A DNA stretch of 5,969 bases from Dethiosulfovibrio sp. (lineage in GTDB: Bacteria; Synergistota; Synergistia; Synergistales; Dethiosulfovibrionaceae). Shown here piece after piece: positions 1 through 5,138 of this stretch. A program made the translations under genes and the position numbers. The stretch lies in the NCBI GenBank assembly GCA_028709985.1, contig JAQUTB010000120.1, positions 1 to 5,969 on the forward strand. The letters are read 5' to 3'. The notes below the pieces were generated by a model, which did no database searches, was not told the DNA's origin, and saw only the letters and a list, made by a program, of their open reading frames with translations. Positions within the stretch are counted from its first letter, which is position 1, and every line of letters starts with the position of its first letter.

Positions 1-96
1 AGGTGGGCTTCTGAAACATGGATAGGCCTCCCTTCAGATTTATTCTGATGCCATGATAGCACGTTGCAAGAGACTAAGGAACTGCTGATTTAGGAC
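1..96 (-). ncRNA. Probable 3' reRNA/omega-RNA region of the IS607 tnpB remnant (partial)
   Basis: Downstream of the candidate tnpB TAG the minus strand contains a small hairpin, TCAGA-ATAAA-TCTGA, then CAGAAGCCCACCT at the window edge. In tnpB elements the guide-RNA scaffold spans the 3' end of tnpB and the right end, and finishes with a hairpin whose 5' arm begins in this GAAGCC(C)CAC manner. The distance from the stop to this motif (84 nt) is close to that in the second element of this window (68 nt). The 3' arm, cleavage site and guide lie beyond the window. Transcription is not shown; the call is by position and motif only. Confidence 0.4.
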
Positions 97-108
97 CTAA
101 ATCGGCAG
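82..108. repeat. 27-nt near-perfect inverted repeat in IS607 remnant tail
   Basis: CTGCTGATTTAGG (82-94) and CCTAAATCGGCAG (96-108) are reverse complements at 12 of 13 positions around a single A, with the one mismatch able to form G:T/U. It covers the candidate tnpB stop (97-99, minus strand) and the start of the element's non-coding 3' end. A hairpin this tight would open a few central pairs as its loop. It may be a stem of the element's guide RNA or a transcription-stalling structure. No T-run follows on either strand, so it is not a standard intrinsic terminator. Confidence 0.7.
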
Positions 109-401
109 GGCGACTGAATAGTTACGAATTTTTTATAGGCACATTCACCGTTCATAATAGATTTCTTGCGGGCTTTAGACGAGACTTCTTTGATCCACCC
201 AAAACCATCTTGCTTAGAGTGTACGTTATTAATCCACTTATCGAAGGAGTACCCTGATAAAAACTCGCCGGTCTCCTTATAGTGGTCCTGTGCCTTTTGG
301 AGATACAAGTTGTACATATAACGGCAGACTCCGATGGTTTTAGCTAGTTTTTCCAGCTGTTTTTCCGTCATCTTGAGTTCTGTCTTATATGCTTTTTTCA
401 C
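97..401 (-). pseudogene. tnpB: IS607-type TnpB nuclease, internal deletion remnant
   Basis: TnpB is the RNA-guided RuvC-like nuclease carried by IS607 and IS200/IS605 elements. Only the N-terminal helix-turn-helix/wedge portion survives here. Residues 1-92 read like an intact IS607 TnpB start, with the typical core TIGVCRYMYNLYL near residues 22-34 and WIKEVSSKA near 69-77. It starts at GTG (399-401), with AAAGGAGA at 411-418 as ribosome binding site, and overlaps the tnpA stop by 4 nt. After F92 (126-128) similarity stops and the reading frame meets TAA at 90-92. In the +1 frame from about 129 the sequence reads IRNYSVALPI then TAG (97-99). This resembles a TnpB C-terminal tail, so a deletion joining N- and C-terminal codons through the A/T-rich stretch at about 126-135 is likely. 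All RuvC catalytic residues and the zinc finger are missing. It cannot be functional. Confidence 0.85.
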
Positions 402-587
402 AACTCGTCATCTCCTTTCAGCTTATTTTTGTATTTCCGCAGTCCATTCACTTTGAATGAAAACACATCAATAATAGAGATAAGGTCCTGTACCATTTCC
501 TTTTGTGGGGAGAGTTTTTACGGACACGCCAAATATCCTCGCCATATCTTTAGGTTTAAGTAGTTTTTCATATATACATATTGCCAT
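398..587 (-). pseudogene. tnpA: IS607-type TnpA serine recombinase, internal deletion remnant
   Basis: IS607 TnpA is a serine recombinase of roughly 200 residues with an N-terminal MerR-like DNA-binding domain. From ATG at 585-587, residues 1-26 include YEKLLKPKDMARIFGVSVKTL-type sequence, the family's helix-turn-helix start. It then runs into unrelated codons and stops at 468-470. In another frame, from about 496 to 398, the product reads MVQDLISIIDVFSF followed by VNGLRKYKNKLKGDDEL and TGA, the typical IS607 TnpA C-terminus. The two pieces meet at about 501-510, so about 130-150 residues including the catalytic serine are gone. The TGA (398-400) overlaps the tnpB GTG start, the usual translational coupling. 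The original start is uncertain: ATG at 569-571 would give a more family-like MKKLLKPKD start but needs one extra A in the A5 run. A possible -35 (TTGACG) lies at 601-606; no convincing -10 was found. Confidence 0.82.
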
Positions 588-686
588 TTTATGAGACTTG
601 CGTCAATACTTTTAGCTACTGTTCCTTGACTCCCTTCGTCATCCTCTTAAAGATACCACGACAGGGAGGCTTTTCCGAAACACGCC

Positions 687-1484
687 TTAAAAATACACGT
701 CGAAGTCGATCTTCCTGCCTCCGCAGTAGGATCGAATCTCTCGGGAAAGGCCGTTCCAGTAGGATCGGTCCTCCTCCAGAAATATCCTCCTGTAGAGGGG
801 GATCAGGTCGGGACGGTGGTCCCATATCATCTGGAGGACCCTGCTCTTATAGGGCCATTTGAGCTTCAGGTTCTCGAAACCGTAACGACAGGCCCAGGGG
901 GATGTGGCTTCGACTATAGAACGGAAGTCGGTTACTGCCGGAAACACCGGGGAGACGAAAATCCAGGTATCCAATCCCGCCTCTCGGAGTACCTTCAGGG
1001 CGTCTATCCGTTGGGCGACAGAGGAGGCCCTGGGCTCCGAGATGGCCCTGAAGGAATCGTCCAAGGTGTTCATCGATATCCCTACCTTTGCCCTCAGCTT
1101 GACCAGCAGGTCAATGTCCCGAACCACCAGGTGGCCCTTGGTGAGGACGACAAGGTTAAAATCGCACTGGCTGAAAACCATGTCCTCCAGTATCTCCCTG
1201 GTGGCCTCCATGTTGGCCTCGAAGGGGTTGTAACAGTCGGTGGCGGACGACATTACCACCGTCTTTCCCTGGATCTTCCTGTAGGGCAGCCGAGAGTGGC
1301 AGACCTTCACGTTCACGAAGTCCCCCCAGTCCTCTGTGTGGTCGGTGTGCTGCTTTATGTACTCGGCGTAGCAGTAGACGCACTTATGAGGACAGCCGAC
1401 GTAGGGGTTTATCGTGAAGTCCACCCCTGGTATGTTCGAGACAGATATGATGGACTTTTTGAAGACCTTCCCTGTGGATATCAT
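687..1484 (-). CDS. SPL-family radical SAM protein
   Basis: A 265-residue protein of the radical SAM superfamily, SPL-like group (COG1533 type, related to spore photoproduct lyase). Its [4Fe-4S] cluster, held by C31, C35 and C38 in GCPHKCVYCYAE (CX3CX2C), should cleave S-adenosylmethionine to a 5'-deoxyadenosyl radical. Other family-like stretches are SSATDCYNPFE, VVLTKG and the VGISMNTLDD strand, consistent with the partial TIM barrel running to about residue 200. The substrate is unknown. Most COG1533 members outside spore formers are not proven DNA-repair enzymes, so I do not call it splB. I chose ATG 1482-1484 because AGAGGGGG (1493-1500) lies at good spacing; GTG at 1485-1487 is equally placed, while an upstream TTG at 1527-1529 has no ribosome binding site and would extend into the promoter. 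It is divergent from the flavoprotein at 1629. Nothing suggests damage, although the IS607 remnant begins within 100 bp of its stop. Confidence 0.88.
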   Translation of the reverse strand: MISTGKVFKKSIISVSNIPGVDFTINPYVGCPHKCVYCYAEYIKQHTDHTEDWGDFVNVKVCHSRLPYRKIQGKTVVMSSATDCYNPFEANMEATREILEDMVFSQCDFNLVVLTKGHLVVRDIDLLVKLRAKVGISMNTLDDSFRAISEPRASSVAQRIDALKVLREAGLDTWIFVSPVFPAVTDFRSIVEATSPWACRYGFENLKLKWPYKSRVLQMIWDHRPDLIPLYRRIFLEEDRSYWNGLSREIRSYCGGRKIDFDVYF

Positions 1485-1510
1485 CACCCCACCCCCTCTT
1501 TTAGAGGACC

Positions 1511-1539
1511 ATCTTATATCCCAGCTCAAGCTTCATCAA
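1511..1539 (-). promoter_or_regulatory. Candidate promoter of the radical SAM gene
   Basis: On the minus strand TTGATG (1534-1539) and TAAGAT (1511-1516) are separated by 17 nt, a plausible sigma-70-type -35/-10 pair about 27 nt upstream of the chosen ATG. A 6-bp inverted repeat, TCCCAG (1519-1524) and CTGGGA (1540-1545), brackets the spacer and part of the -35. It could be an operator. A second short repeat, CCTCT (1495-1499) and AGAGG (1503-1507), overlaps the ribosome binding site. All of this is pattern reading only. Confidence 0.4.
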
Positions 1540-1564
1540 CTGGGACCTCTTTCCGTTAGGGGGC

Positions 1565-1593
1565 TTGAATAATATACCCCCTAGTGGTATATT
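1565..1593 (+). promoter_or_regulatory. Promoter with embedded CsoR/CstR-like operator for the flavoprotein gene
   Basis: TTGAAT (1565-1570) and TATATT (1588-1593) are 17 nt apart, a strong -35/-10 match. The interval holds a perfect 8-bp inverted repeat, AATATACC (1571-1578) and GGTATATT (1586-1593), with a 7-nt centre CCCTAGT; the second arm contains the -10. A repressor bound there would block polymerase directly. The core ATACCCCCTAGTGGTAT has the ATACCC...GG(G)TAT form described for the CsoR family of copper and persulfide sensors (CsoR, CstR). A sulfur-responsive CstR-like regulator would fit the disulfide/persulfide reductase type of the downstream gene. The inverted repeat and promoter are seen directly; the regulator family is an inference, and no regulator gene lies in the window. 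Confidence 0.62.
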
Positions 1594-1610
1594 CCTCGAC
1601 AAGATAACCT

Positions 1611-1619
1611 AAGAGGAGA
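1611..1619 (+). promoter_or_regulatory. Ribosome binding site that decides the flavoprotein start
   Basis: AAGAGGAGA is followed immediately by GTG (1620) and, nine bases on, by a second in-frame GTG (1629). Only the second has a workable spacing, and it begins the product at the conserved beta strand leading into GGGPAG. Confidence 0.6.
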
Positions 1620-1628
1620 GTGGTCGCA

Positions 1629-2975
1629 GTGGAGAGAGTTGTCATATTAGGCGGAGGCCCGGCGGGGATCACCGCCGCCAAGTTGTTAAGGGGATTCAGA
1701 CCTGATTGGGAGGTGACCATGTTAAGGCCGGAGCCCTCCAGCGTCATCTACTGTGCCATTCCCTACGTGGTTGAGGGACTTTTGGACATAGACCGTATAT
1801 GTAAATCCGACGACATAGTGACCGATACAGGGACTAACCTCGTGAAGGAGAGGGCCACAAAGGTGGATTTCGGCGGCAAGACCGTCACCACCGACGGAGG
1901 CAAGGAGCTGTCCTACGATAAGCTTCTCATAGCCCTAGGGGCCAGACCGGTGATGCCACCTCTTGAGGGTCTCTCAGGGGCTAAAAACGTCTTCCCGGTG
2001 AAGACCGAGGAGGATCTAAGGGCGATCCTGGAGGCCATAACGCCGAACTCCCGTAAGGCCCTGATCGTCGGGGCCGGGAATATAGGCATAGAGATGGCAC
2101 AGGCAATGAGCCGCAGGGGCCTGGAGACCTCCATCGTTGAGATGGCGAATCACGTGCTGCCAGCCATGATGGACATGGATATGGTGGTTGATGTCGAGAG
2201 GGAGCTTAAAGGCAGGGGAATAGACCTCATGACCGGAGTCGGGGTGAAGTCCTTCGACAGGTCCGGGGACGTGATCTCCAAGGCGCACCTGACCGACGGA
2301 GGGGCCATCTCGTTAAACGAGTACGGCGAGGACGATCTGATCGTCATGTCCGTCGGGGTCAGGCCGGAGGTCGAGCTGTTCAAGGGAACCGAGTTGCCGA
2401 TGGGGCCTATGGGAATTATCGTCAACGACAAAATGGAGACCGGCATTCCTGACGTGTGGGCGGCAGGCGACGTATGCCAGTACAGCTCCTTCCTGGACGG
2501 CGAGATAGTCGGAGGGAAGCTGGCCACCAACGCCGTGCCTATGGCGAAGGTAGCGGCCAGGACCATGGTAGGGCTGGAGTGGAACTATCAGGGCTTCGTC
2601 AACGGAGCGGTTACAGTGGTGGATCCTCTGAGGATAGGGGGCGTCGGCTTTTCCGAGGAGGCCTGCCGAAAGAAGGGCCTGGACGTGGTGATCGGAAGAG
2701 GGAAGACCACGACCAGGTTCCCGATGATGCCAGGAGCCACCGAGGTAACCGTAAAGCTTATCTTCAAAAGGGACGGTAAGCTCATCGGCGGTCAGGTTGT
2801 CGGAGGAGAGGCGGTTGCGGAGAGGATAGACACCTTGACCATGGCGATCAAGGCGGGCTTCTCCGCAAAAGACCTCATGTCGTTCGACTACTGCTCCCAG
2901 CCGTGGCAGACCTTCTTCCCAGCCTCAAACGCCATAGTGGCGGCGGCGGAGGACGGCTGGAGCAAGCTGCTTTAG
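1629..2975 (+). CDS. FAD-dependent pyridine nucleotide-disulfide oxidoreductase (CoA-disulfide/persulfide reductase or NADH oxidase type)
   Basis: A 448-residue flavoprotein of the class III pyridine nucleotide-disulfide oxidoreductases. The FAD-binding fold has GGGPAG at residues 8-13, the single redox-active cysteine is C42 in SSVIYCAIPY (the position used by CoA-disulfide reductases and NADH oxidases), a second GxGxxG (GAGNIG, 148-153) binds NAD(P)H, and AAGDV (278-282) contacts the FAD. The C-terminal dimerisation domain follows, with no rhodanese domain fused. Members reduce CoA disulfide, CoA persulfide or polysulfide, or O2, using NAD(P)H; sequence alone does not say which. It acts in the cytosol as a dimer in known relatives. 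I chose GTG 1629 because AAGAGGAGA (1611-1619) sits about 9 nt upstream; GTG 1620 would be only a base away from that site. The gene has its own promoter/operator and ends tail-to-tail with the ABC fragment, overlapping it by 4 nt. Confidence 0.85.
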   Translation: MERVVILGGGPAGITAAKLLRGFRPDWEVTMLRPEPSSVIYCAIPYVVEGLLDIDRICKSDDIVTDTGTNLVKERATKVDFGGKTVTTDGGKELSYDKLLIALGARPVMPPLEGLSGAKNVFPVKTEEDLRAILEAITPNSRKALIVGAGNIGIEMAQAMSRRGLETSIVEMANHVLPAMMDMDMVVDVERELKGRGIDLMTGVGVKSFDRSGDVISKAHLTDGGAISLNEYGEDDLIVMSVGVRPEVELFKGTELPMGPMGIIVNDKMETGIPDVWAAGDVCQYSSFLDGEIVGGKLATNAVPMAKVAARTMVGLEWNYQGFVNGAVTVVDPLRIGGVGFSEEACRKKGLDVVIGRGKTTTRFPMMPGATEVTVKLIFKRDGKLIGGQVVGGEAVAERIDTLTMAIKAGFSAKDLMSFDYCSQPWQTFFPASNAIVAAAEDGWSKLL

Positions 2976-3667
2976 ACCGCCCATTCCCACTCTCTGGAGG
3001 CCTCCTGGGCGTCCCATAGCTCTTTGTATAGGCCTCCGTTATCCAGAAGCTCCCGATGCTTTCCCGACTCGACGACCTGACCGTCGTTTAAGACGACGAT
3101 CCTGTCGGCGTTCTGGATCGTCCTCAGGTGGTGGGCTATGACGACCACCGTCTTGCTGGCGGTCAGGTTGTCTATGGCCTTCTGTATCTTGACCTCGTTT
3201 ATCGGGTCCAGGCTGCTGGTCATCTCGTCCAGTATCACCAGAGGCGCGTCCCTGAGCAGGGCTCTGGCGATGGAGATCCTCTGCCTCTGGCCTCCCGACA
3301 GTCCAACGCCGTTCTCCCCTACCGGCGTATCGTAGCCCTTCGGAAGCCCCGAAATGAAGTCGTGTATCATGGCCTTCTTGGCGGCCTCGACGACCTCCTC
3401 CCTGGATGCGTCTCTTCTGCCGACTTTTATGTTCTCGAAGATCGTGTCCTCGAACAGTATGACGTTCTGCATGACTATGCTCACGTTGGAGAGAAATTCG
3501 TCGTAGTCGATTTCCCTTATGTCCACCCCTCCGGCCACTATACGCCCTCTCTGAACGTCCCAAAACCTCAGGATCAGGTTGGCTATAGTGGTCTTTCCCC
3601 CTCCAGAGGGGCCGACGAGGGCTATGAGGGAGTCACCTCCGATATCGAGATCGACATCTTTAACAAG
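2972..3667 (-). pseudogene. ABC exporter ATPase domain, 5'-truncated by an insertion sequence
   Basis: The 231 codons form a nearly complete nucleotide-binding domain of the MsbA/multidrug-exporter type, which powers lipid, drug or peptide export at the cytoplasmic membrane. Counting from codon 3665-3667, Walker A is GPSGGGKT (19-26), the Q-loop Q67 is in VMQNVILFEDTIFENI, the signature is LSGGQ (123-127), Walker B is LVILDE (E148) with D-loop SSLD, and the switch histidine is H179 in VVVIAHH. All nucleotide-handling residues are intact. The frame is open only back to a TGA at 3668-3670, exactly where the IS left end begins; the membrane domain (normally about 300 residues) and the A-loop strand are missing. 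An internal GTG (3536-3538) lies downstream of Walker A and cannot give a working ATPase. The missing 5' part is not found on the other side of the element. Its stop (2972-2974) overlaps the convergent flavoprotein stop. Confidence 0.82.
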
Positions 3668-3678
3668 TCAAGCGGAAT

Positions 3679-3713
3679 TCCCCATCTTCTAAGCTAAAGG
3701 CGAAAGGTGGGGA
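3679..3713 (+). repeat. Left-end subterminal hairpin of the IS200/IS605-type element
   Basis: TCCCCATCTT (3679-3688) pairs with AAGGTGGGGA (3704-3713) over 10 bp with one G:T wobble, leaving a 15-nt loop. Such imperfect palindromes near each end are what Y1 transposases recognise in this family. The 5' arm resembles that of the right-end hairpin (CCTCCACTT at 5038). A further short repeat, TACAC (3754-3758) and GTGTA (3765-3769), lies in the leader before tnpB. The stretch 3714-3850 shows no open coding frame that I recognise and only weak promoter candidates (for example TATAAA at 3773-3778). Confidence 0.6.
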
Positions 3714-3864
3714 TGGATAGCTTGTAGCCAATAGGCGATAAATCTTGTTTTTATACACTCAGTGGTGTAGGCTATAAATAGGGTGATATTAAGAGTCTTT
3801 TTGGAGCAAAAGTTATTGCTTATTAACTACTGGAGGAGCACCTGTAGACATAAGAGGTGAGATC

Positions 3865-4962
3865 ATGCTAAGAGCCTATAAATACCGTATATATCCTAAT
3901 ATGGAGCAAAAAAGCTATTTTGCCAAGTGCTTCGGCTGTGTCCGTTTTATTTATAACAGAATGCTGTCGGACAAGATTGAGCATTATAAAACGACAGGGA
4001 AGATGCTGTATAACACCCCAGCAAAGTACAAAAAGGAGTTTCAATGGCTGCGAGAGGTCGATAGCCTGGCTCTTTCCAATGCTCAACTTAATCTGTAAAA
4101 GGCCTATTTGAATTTTTTCAAAAAACCAAGTGTGGGATTTCCTAAGTTTAAGTCCAAAAAATCTCATGGAGACACCTACACGACCAATAATCAAAAAGGA
4201 ACAGTGGCTATTGAGGACGGTCGTATAAAGCTACCTAAGCTTAAATCAAGGGTCAAGATCAAGCAACATCGAACTTTTGAGGGAAAAATCAAGTCTTGCA
4301 CGATCTCCCATGTGCCGTCAGGGAAGTATTTCGTATCTGTATTGGTCGATACCGAGGTGGAAAAGCTCCCTGCATCCACGGACAAGGTGGGGGTGGACGT
4401 GGGAATAAAAAACTTCGCCATATGCTCTAACGGCAAAACATACGAGAATCCCAGATGGCTCAAAAAGTCGGAAAGACGACTGATAAAACTACAGAAGGAC
4501 CTGTCTCGTAAGGTTAAAGGCAGCAAAAACAGACAGAAGGCAAGGCTAAAGGTCGCCAAGCTGCACGGCAAGATAGCGGACCAAAGACGTGACTTCTTAC
4601 ATAAGGTCAGCACCGAGATCATTCGCGAAAACCAAGCCATAGTGATCGAGGACCTTAGGGTAAAAAACATGTTGAAAAACCATTGTCTCGCTAAAGCCAT
4701 ATCGGAGGTTTCATGGAGCATGTTCAGATCGATGCTGGAGTATAAAGCCCTGTGGTACGGCAGAGATCTGATAATAGCTGGGGCAAATTATGCCAGCTCC
4801 CAACTGTGCTCTGAATGTGGCTATAAAAACCCACTGGTAAAGGATTTAGCCCTAAGGGAGTGGGTGTGTCCAAGCTGCGGCGTTCGCCACGACAGGGACG
4901 TAAATGCGGCAAAAAACCTGCTGAAACTAGCGCTGCCCACCGAAATTAGCACGGCAGTGTAG
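3865..4962 (+). pseudogene. tnpB: TnpB RNA-guided nuclease interrupted by one in-frame stop
   Basis: Read through, this is a 365-residue TnpB, near the family's usual length. TnpB uses an omega RNA to cut DNA beside a short TAM and helps its element persist. ATG 3865 follows AGAGGTGA at 3853-3860. The N-terminal part is typical (YKYRIYPN, then FGCVRFIYNRML near residues 22-35). Codon 78 is TAA (4096-4098); the same frame continues as [21 protein letters not shown], so no bases were gained or lost. The family motif here is often NLQKAY, so CAA to TAA is the simplest change. Downstream, the RuvC motifs are intact: D in [11 protein letters not shown] in [12 protein letters not shown] and D in [10 protein letters not shown]. 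So is the zinc finger CX2C...CX2C (CSECGY, CPSCG). A TTG at 4108-4110 could restart a 284-residue piece lacking the N-terminal domain, but has no clear ribosome binding site. Activity would need readthrough, a suppressor tRNA or complementation. Confidence 0.88.
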
Positions 4963-5067
4963 CTTTGGTACTCACGAGGTCGGAACGACCTTCAGAGCCT
5001 GGGGAAACTTGTCTCGTTAGAGACATTGACCAGGAAGCCTCCACTTCTATAAGTGGGGGTAGTTCAC
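4963..5067 (+). ncRNA. Predicted omega RNA (reRNA) scaffold at the element right end
   Basis: The 105 nt after the tnpB stop fold well by eye. There is a hairpin AGGTCG-GAA-CGACCT (4977-4991). A stem CCTGG (4998-5002) with CCAGG (5030-5034) encloses a hairpin GTCTC-GTTA-GAGAC (5011-5024). A terminal hairpin CCTCCACTT-CTAT-AAGTGGGGG (5038-5059) follows, and then GTAGTTCAC. This GAAGCC(C/T)CCAC...GTGGGGGTAGTTCAC arrangement is the recognised 3' scaffold of tnpB-associated guide RNAs. The RNA probably begins inside the 3' end of tnpB, and its guide would be the flanking DNA starting at 5068. The structure is seen in the sequence; expression and processing are inferred from the family. Confidence 0.68.
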
Positions 5068-5087
5068 GACCTCGAGGAACCTATGCA
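5068..5087 (+). other. Predicted guide segment encoded by flanking DNA
   Basis: In tnpB elements the ~16-20 nt directly 3' of the right end become the guide. Here that segment begins GACCTCGAGGAACCTATG and contains the 8-bp palindrome CCTCGAGG (5070-5077), so part of the guide could self-pair. It should match an unoccupied donor or target site without the element. The end position is nominal. Confidence 0.4.
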
Positions 5088-5138
5088 CGAGCAAGGCGTC
5101 TCCCTCAAATATGCGTCTAGCGCAGTACGCCTGGATAA
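5068..5138 (-). pseudogene. Possible 5' remnant of a gene downstream of the ECF ATPase
   Basis: On the minus strand, just after the ATPase stop, one frame runs open into the element as IQAYCARRIFEGDALLVHRFLEV. GAGGGAG (5098-5104, minus sense) precedes TTG (5090-5092) and GTG (5084-5086) start candidates. EcfT-type permeases often follow ECF ATPases and carry a GDS..HRLDPR-like stretch near their N-terminus; EGDALLVHRF faintly recalls it. The piece is too short to identify, has no clear upstream start, and is cut by the element's right end. It does not continue into the ABC fragment on the element's other side in any recognisable way. Confidence 0.25.

Larger units (their letters stand above)
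1..650 (-). mobile_element. Decayed IS607-family insertion sequence (internally deleted)
   Basis: The minus strand reads, in order, the start of an IS607-type tnpA, the end of that tnpA, a 4-nt overlapping tnpB start and a structured 3' tail, which is the normal IS607 gene order. Both genes have lost their middles. The 3' tail after the tnpB remnant ends at the window edge in CAGAAGCCCACCT (minus strand, 13 to 1). This matches the start of the terminal hairpin of tnpB-element right ends, and the same motif (CAGGAAGCCTCCAC) occurs in the second element at 5031. The DNA is clearly more AT-rich than the flanking genes. The 5' boundary is not defined; it lies between the tnpA start near 587 and the neighbouring gene's stop at 687. 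The 3' boundary lies outside the window. Family assignment rests on the recognised TnpA and TnpB ends and is firm; the extent is inferred. Confidence 0.72.
3665..5067 (+). mobile_element. tnpB-only IS200/IS605-family element (IS1341-like)
   Basis: The element holds tnpB but no Y1-transposase tnpA, so it would depend on a partner in trans. The left end is placed where the ABC reading frame breaks, next to TTTAAC at 3659-3664, which could supply the AT-rich target/TAM such elements insert beside. A 10-bp subterminal hairpin follows at 3679-3713. The right end has the typical terminal hairpin (5038-5059) followed by GTAGTTCAC, ending at 5067. No target duplication or terminal inverted repeat is seen, as expected for this single-strand transposing family. 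The right boundary is read from motif memory of related ends and is fairly secure. The left boundary is uncertain by several bases. Confidence 0.75.

Noticed and set aside
1485..1529. Upstream TTG start adding 15 residues to the radical SAM protein
   Set aside because: It has no ribosome binding site and would run through the promoter-like sequence; ATG 1482-1484 has AGAGGGGG at good spacing.
816..1559. Long plus-strand open frame (247 codons) opposite the radical SAM gene
   Set aside because: It is antisense to a gene with a clear CX3CX2C cluster motif and reads as low-quality proline/glycine/arginine/valine-rich protein; it is a codon-bias shadow.
3128..3697. Plus-strand open frame of 189 codons opposite the ABC ATPase fragment
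   Set aside because: The opposite strand carries every ABC ATPase motif in order; this frame has no recognisable domain and is a shadow.
3679..3713. Left-end hairpin as an intrinsic terminator
   Set aside because: The loop is 15 nt and no T-run follows on either strand; its place at the element boundary fits an IS end better.
4108..4962. A separate 284-residue TnpB gene starting at TTG 4108
   Set aside because: It is the same frame as the N-terminal piece, split only by TAA at 4096-4098, and no good ribosome binding site precedes TTG 4108.
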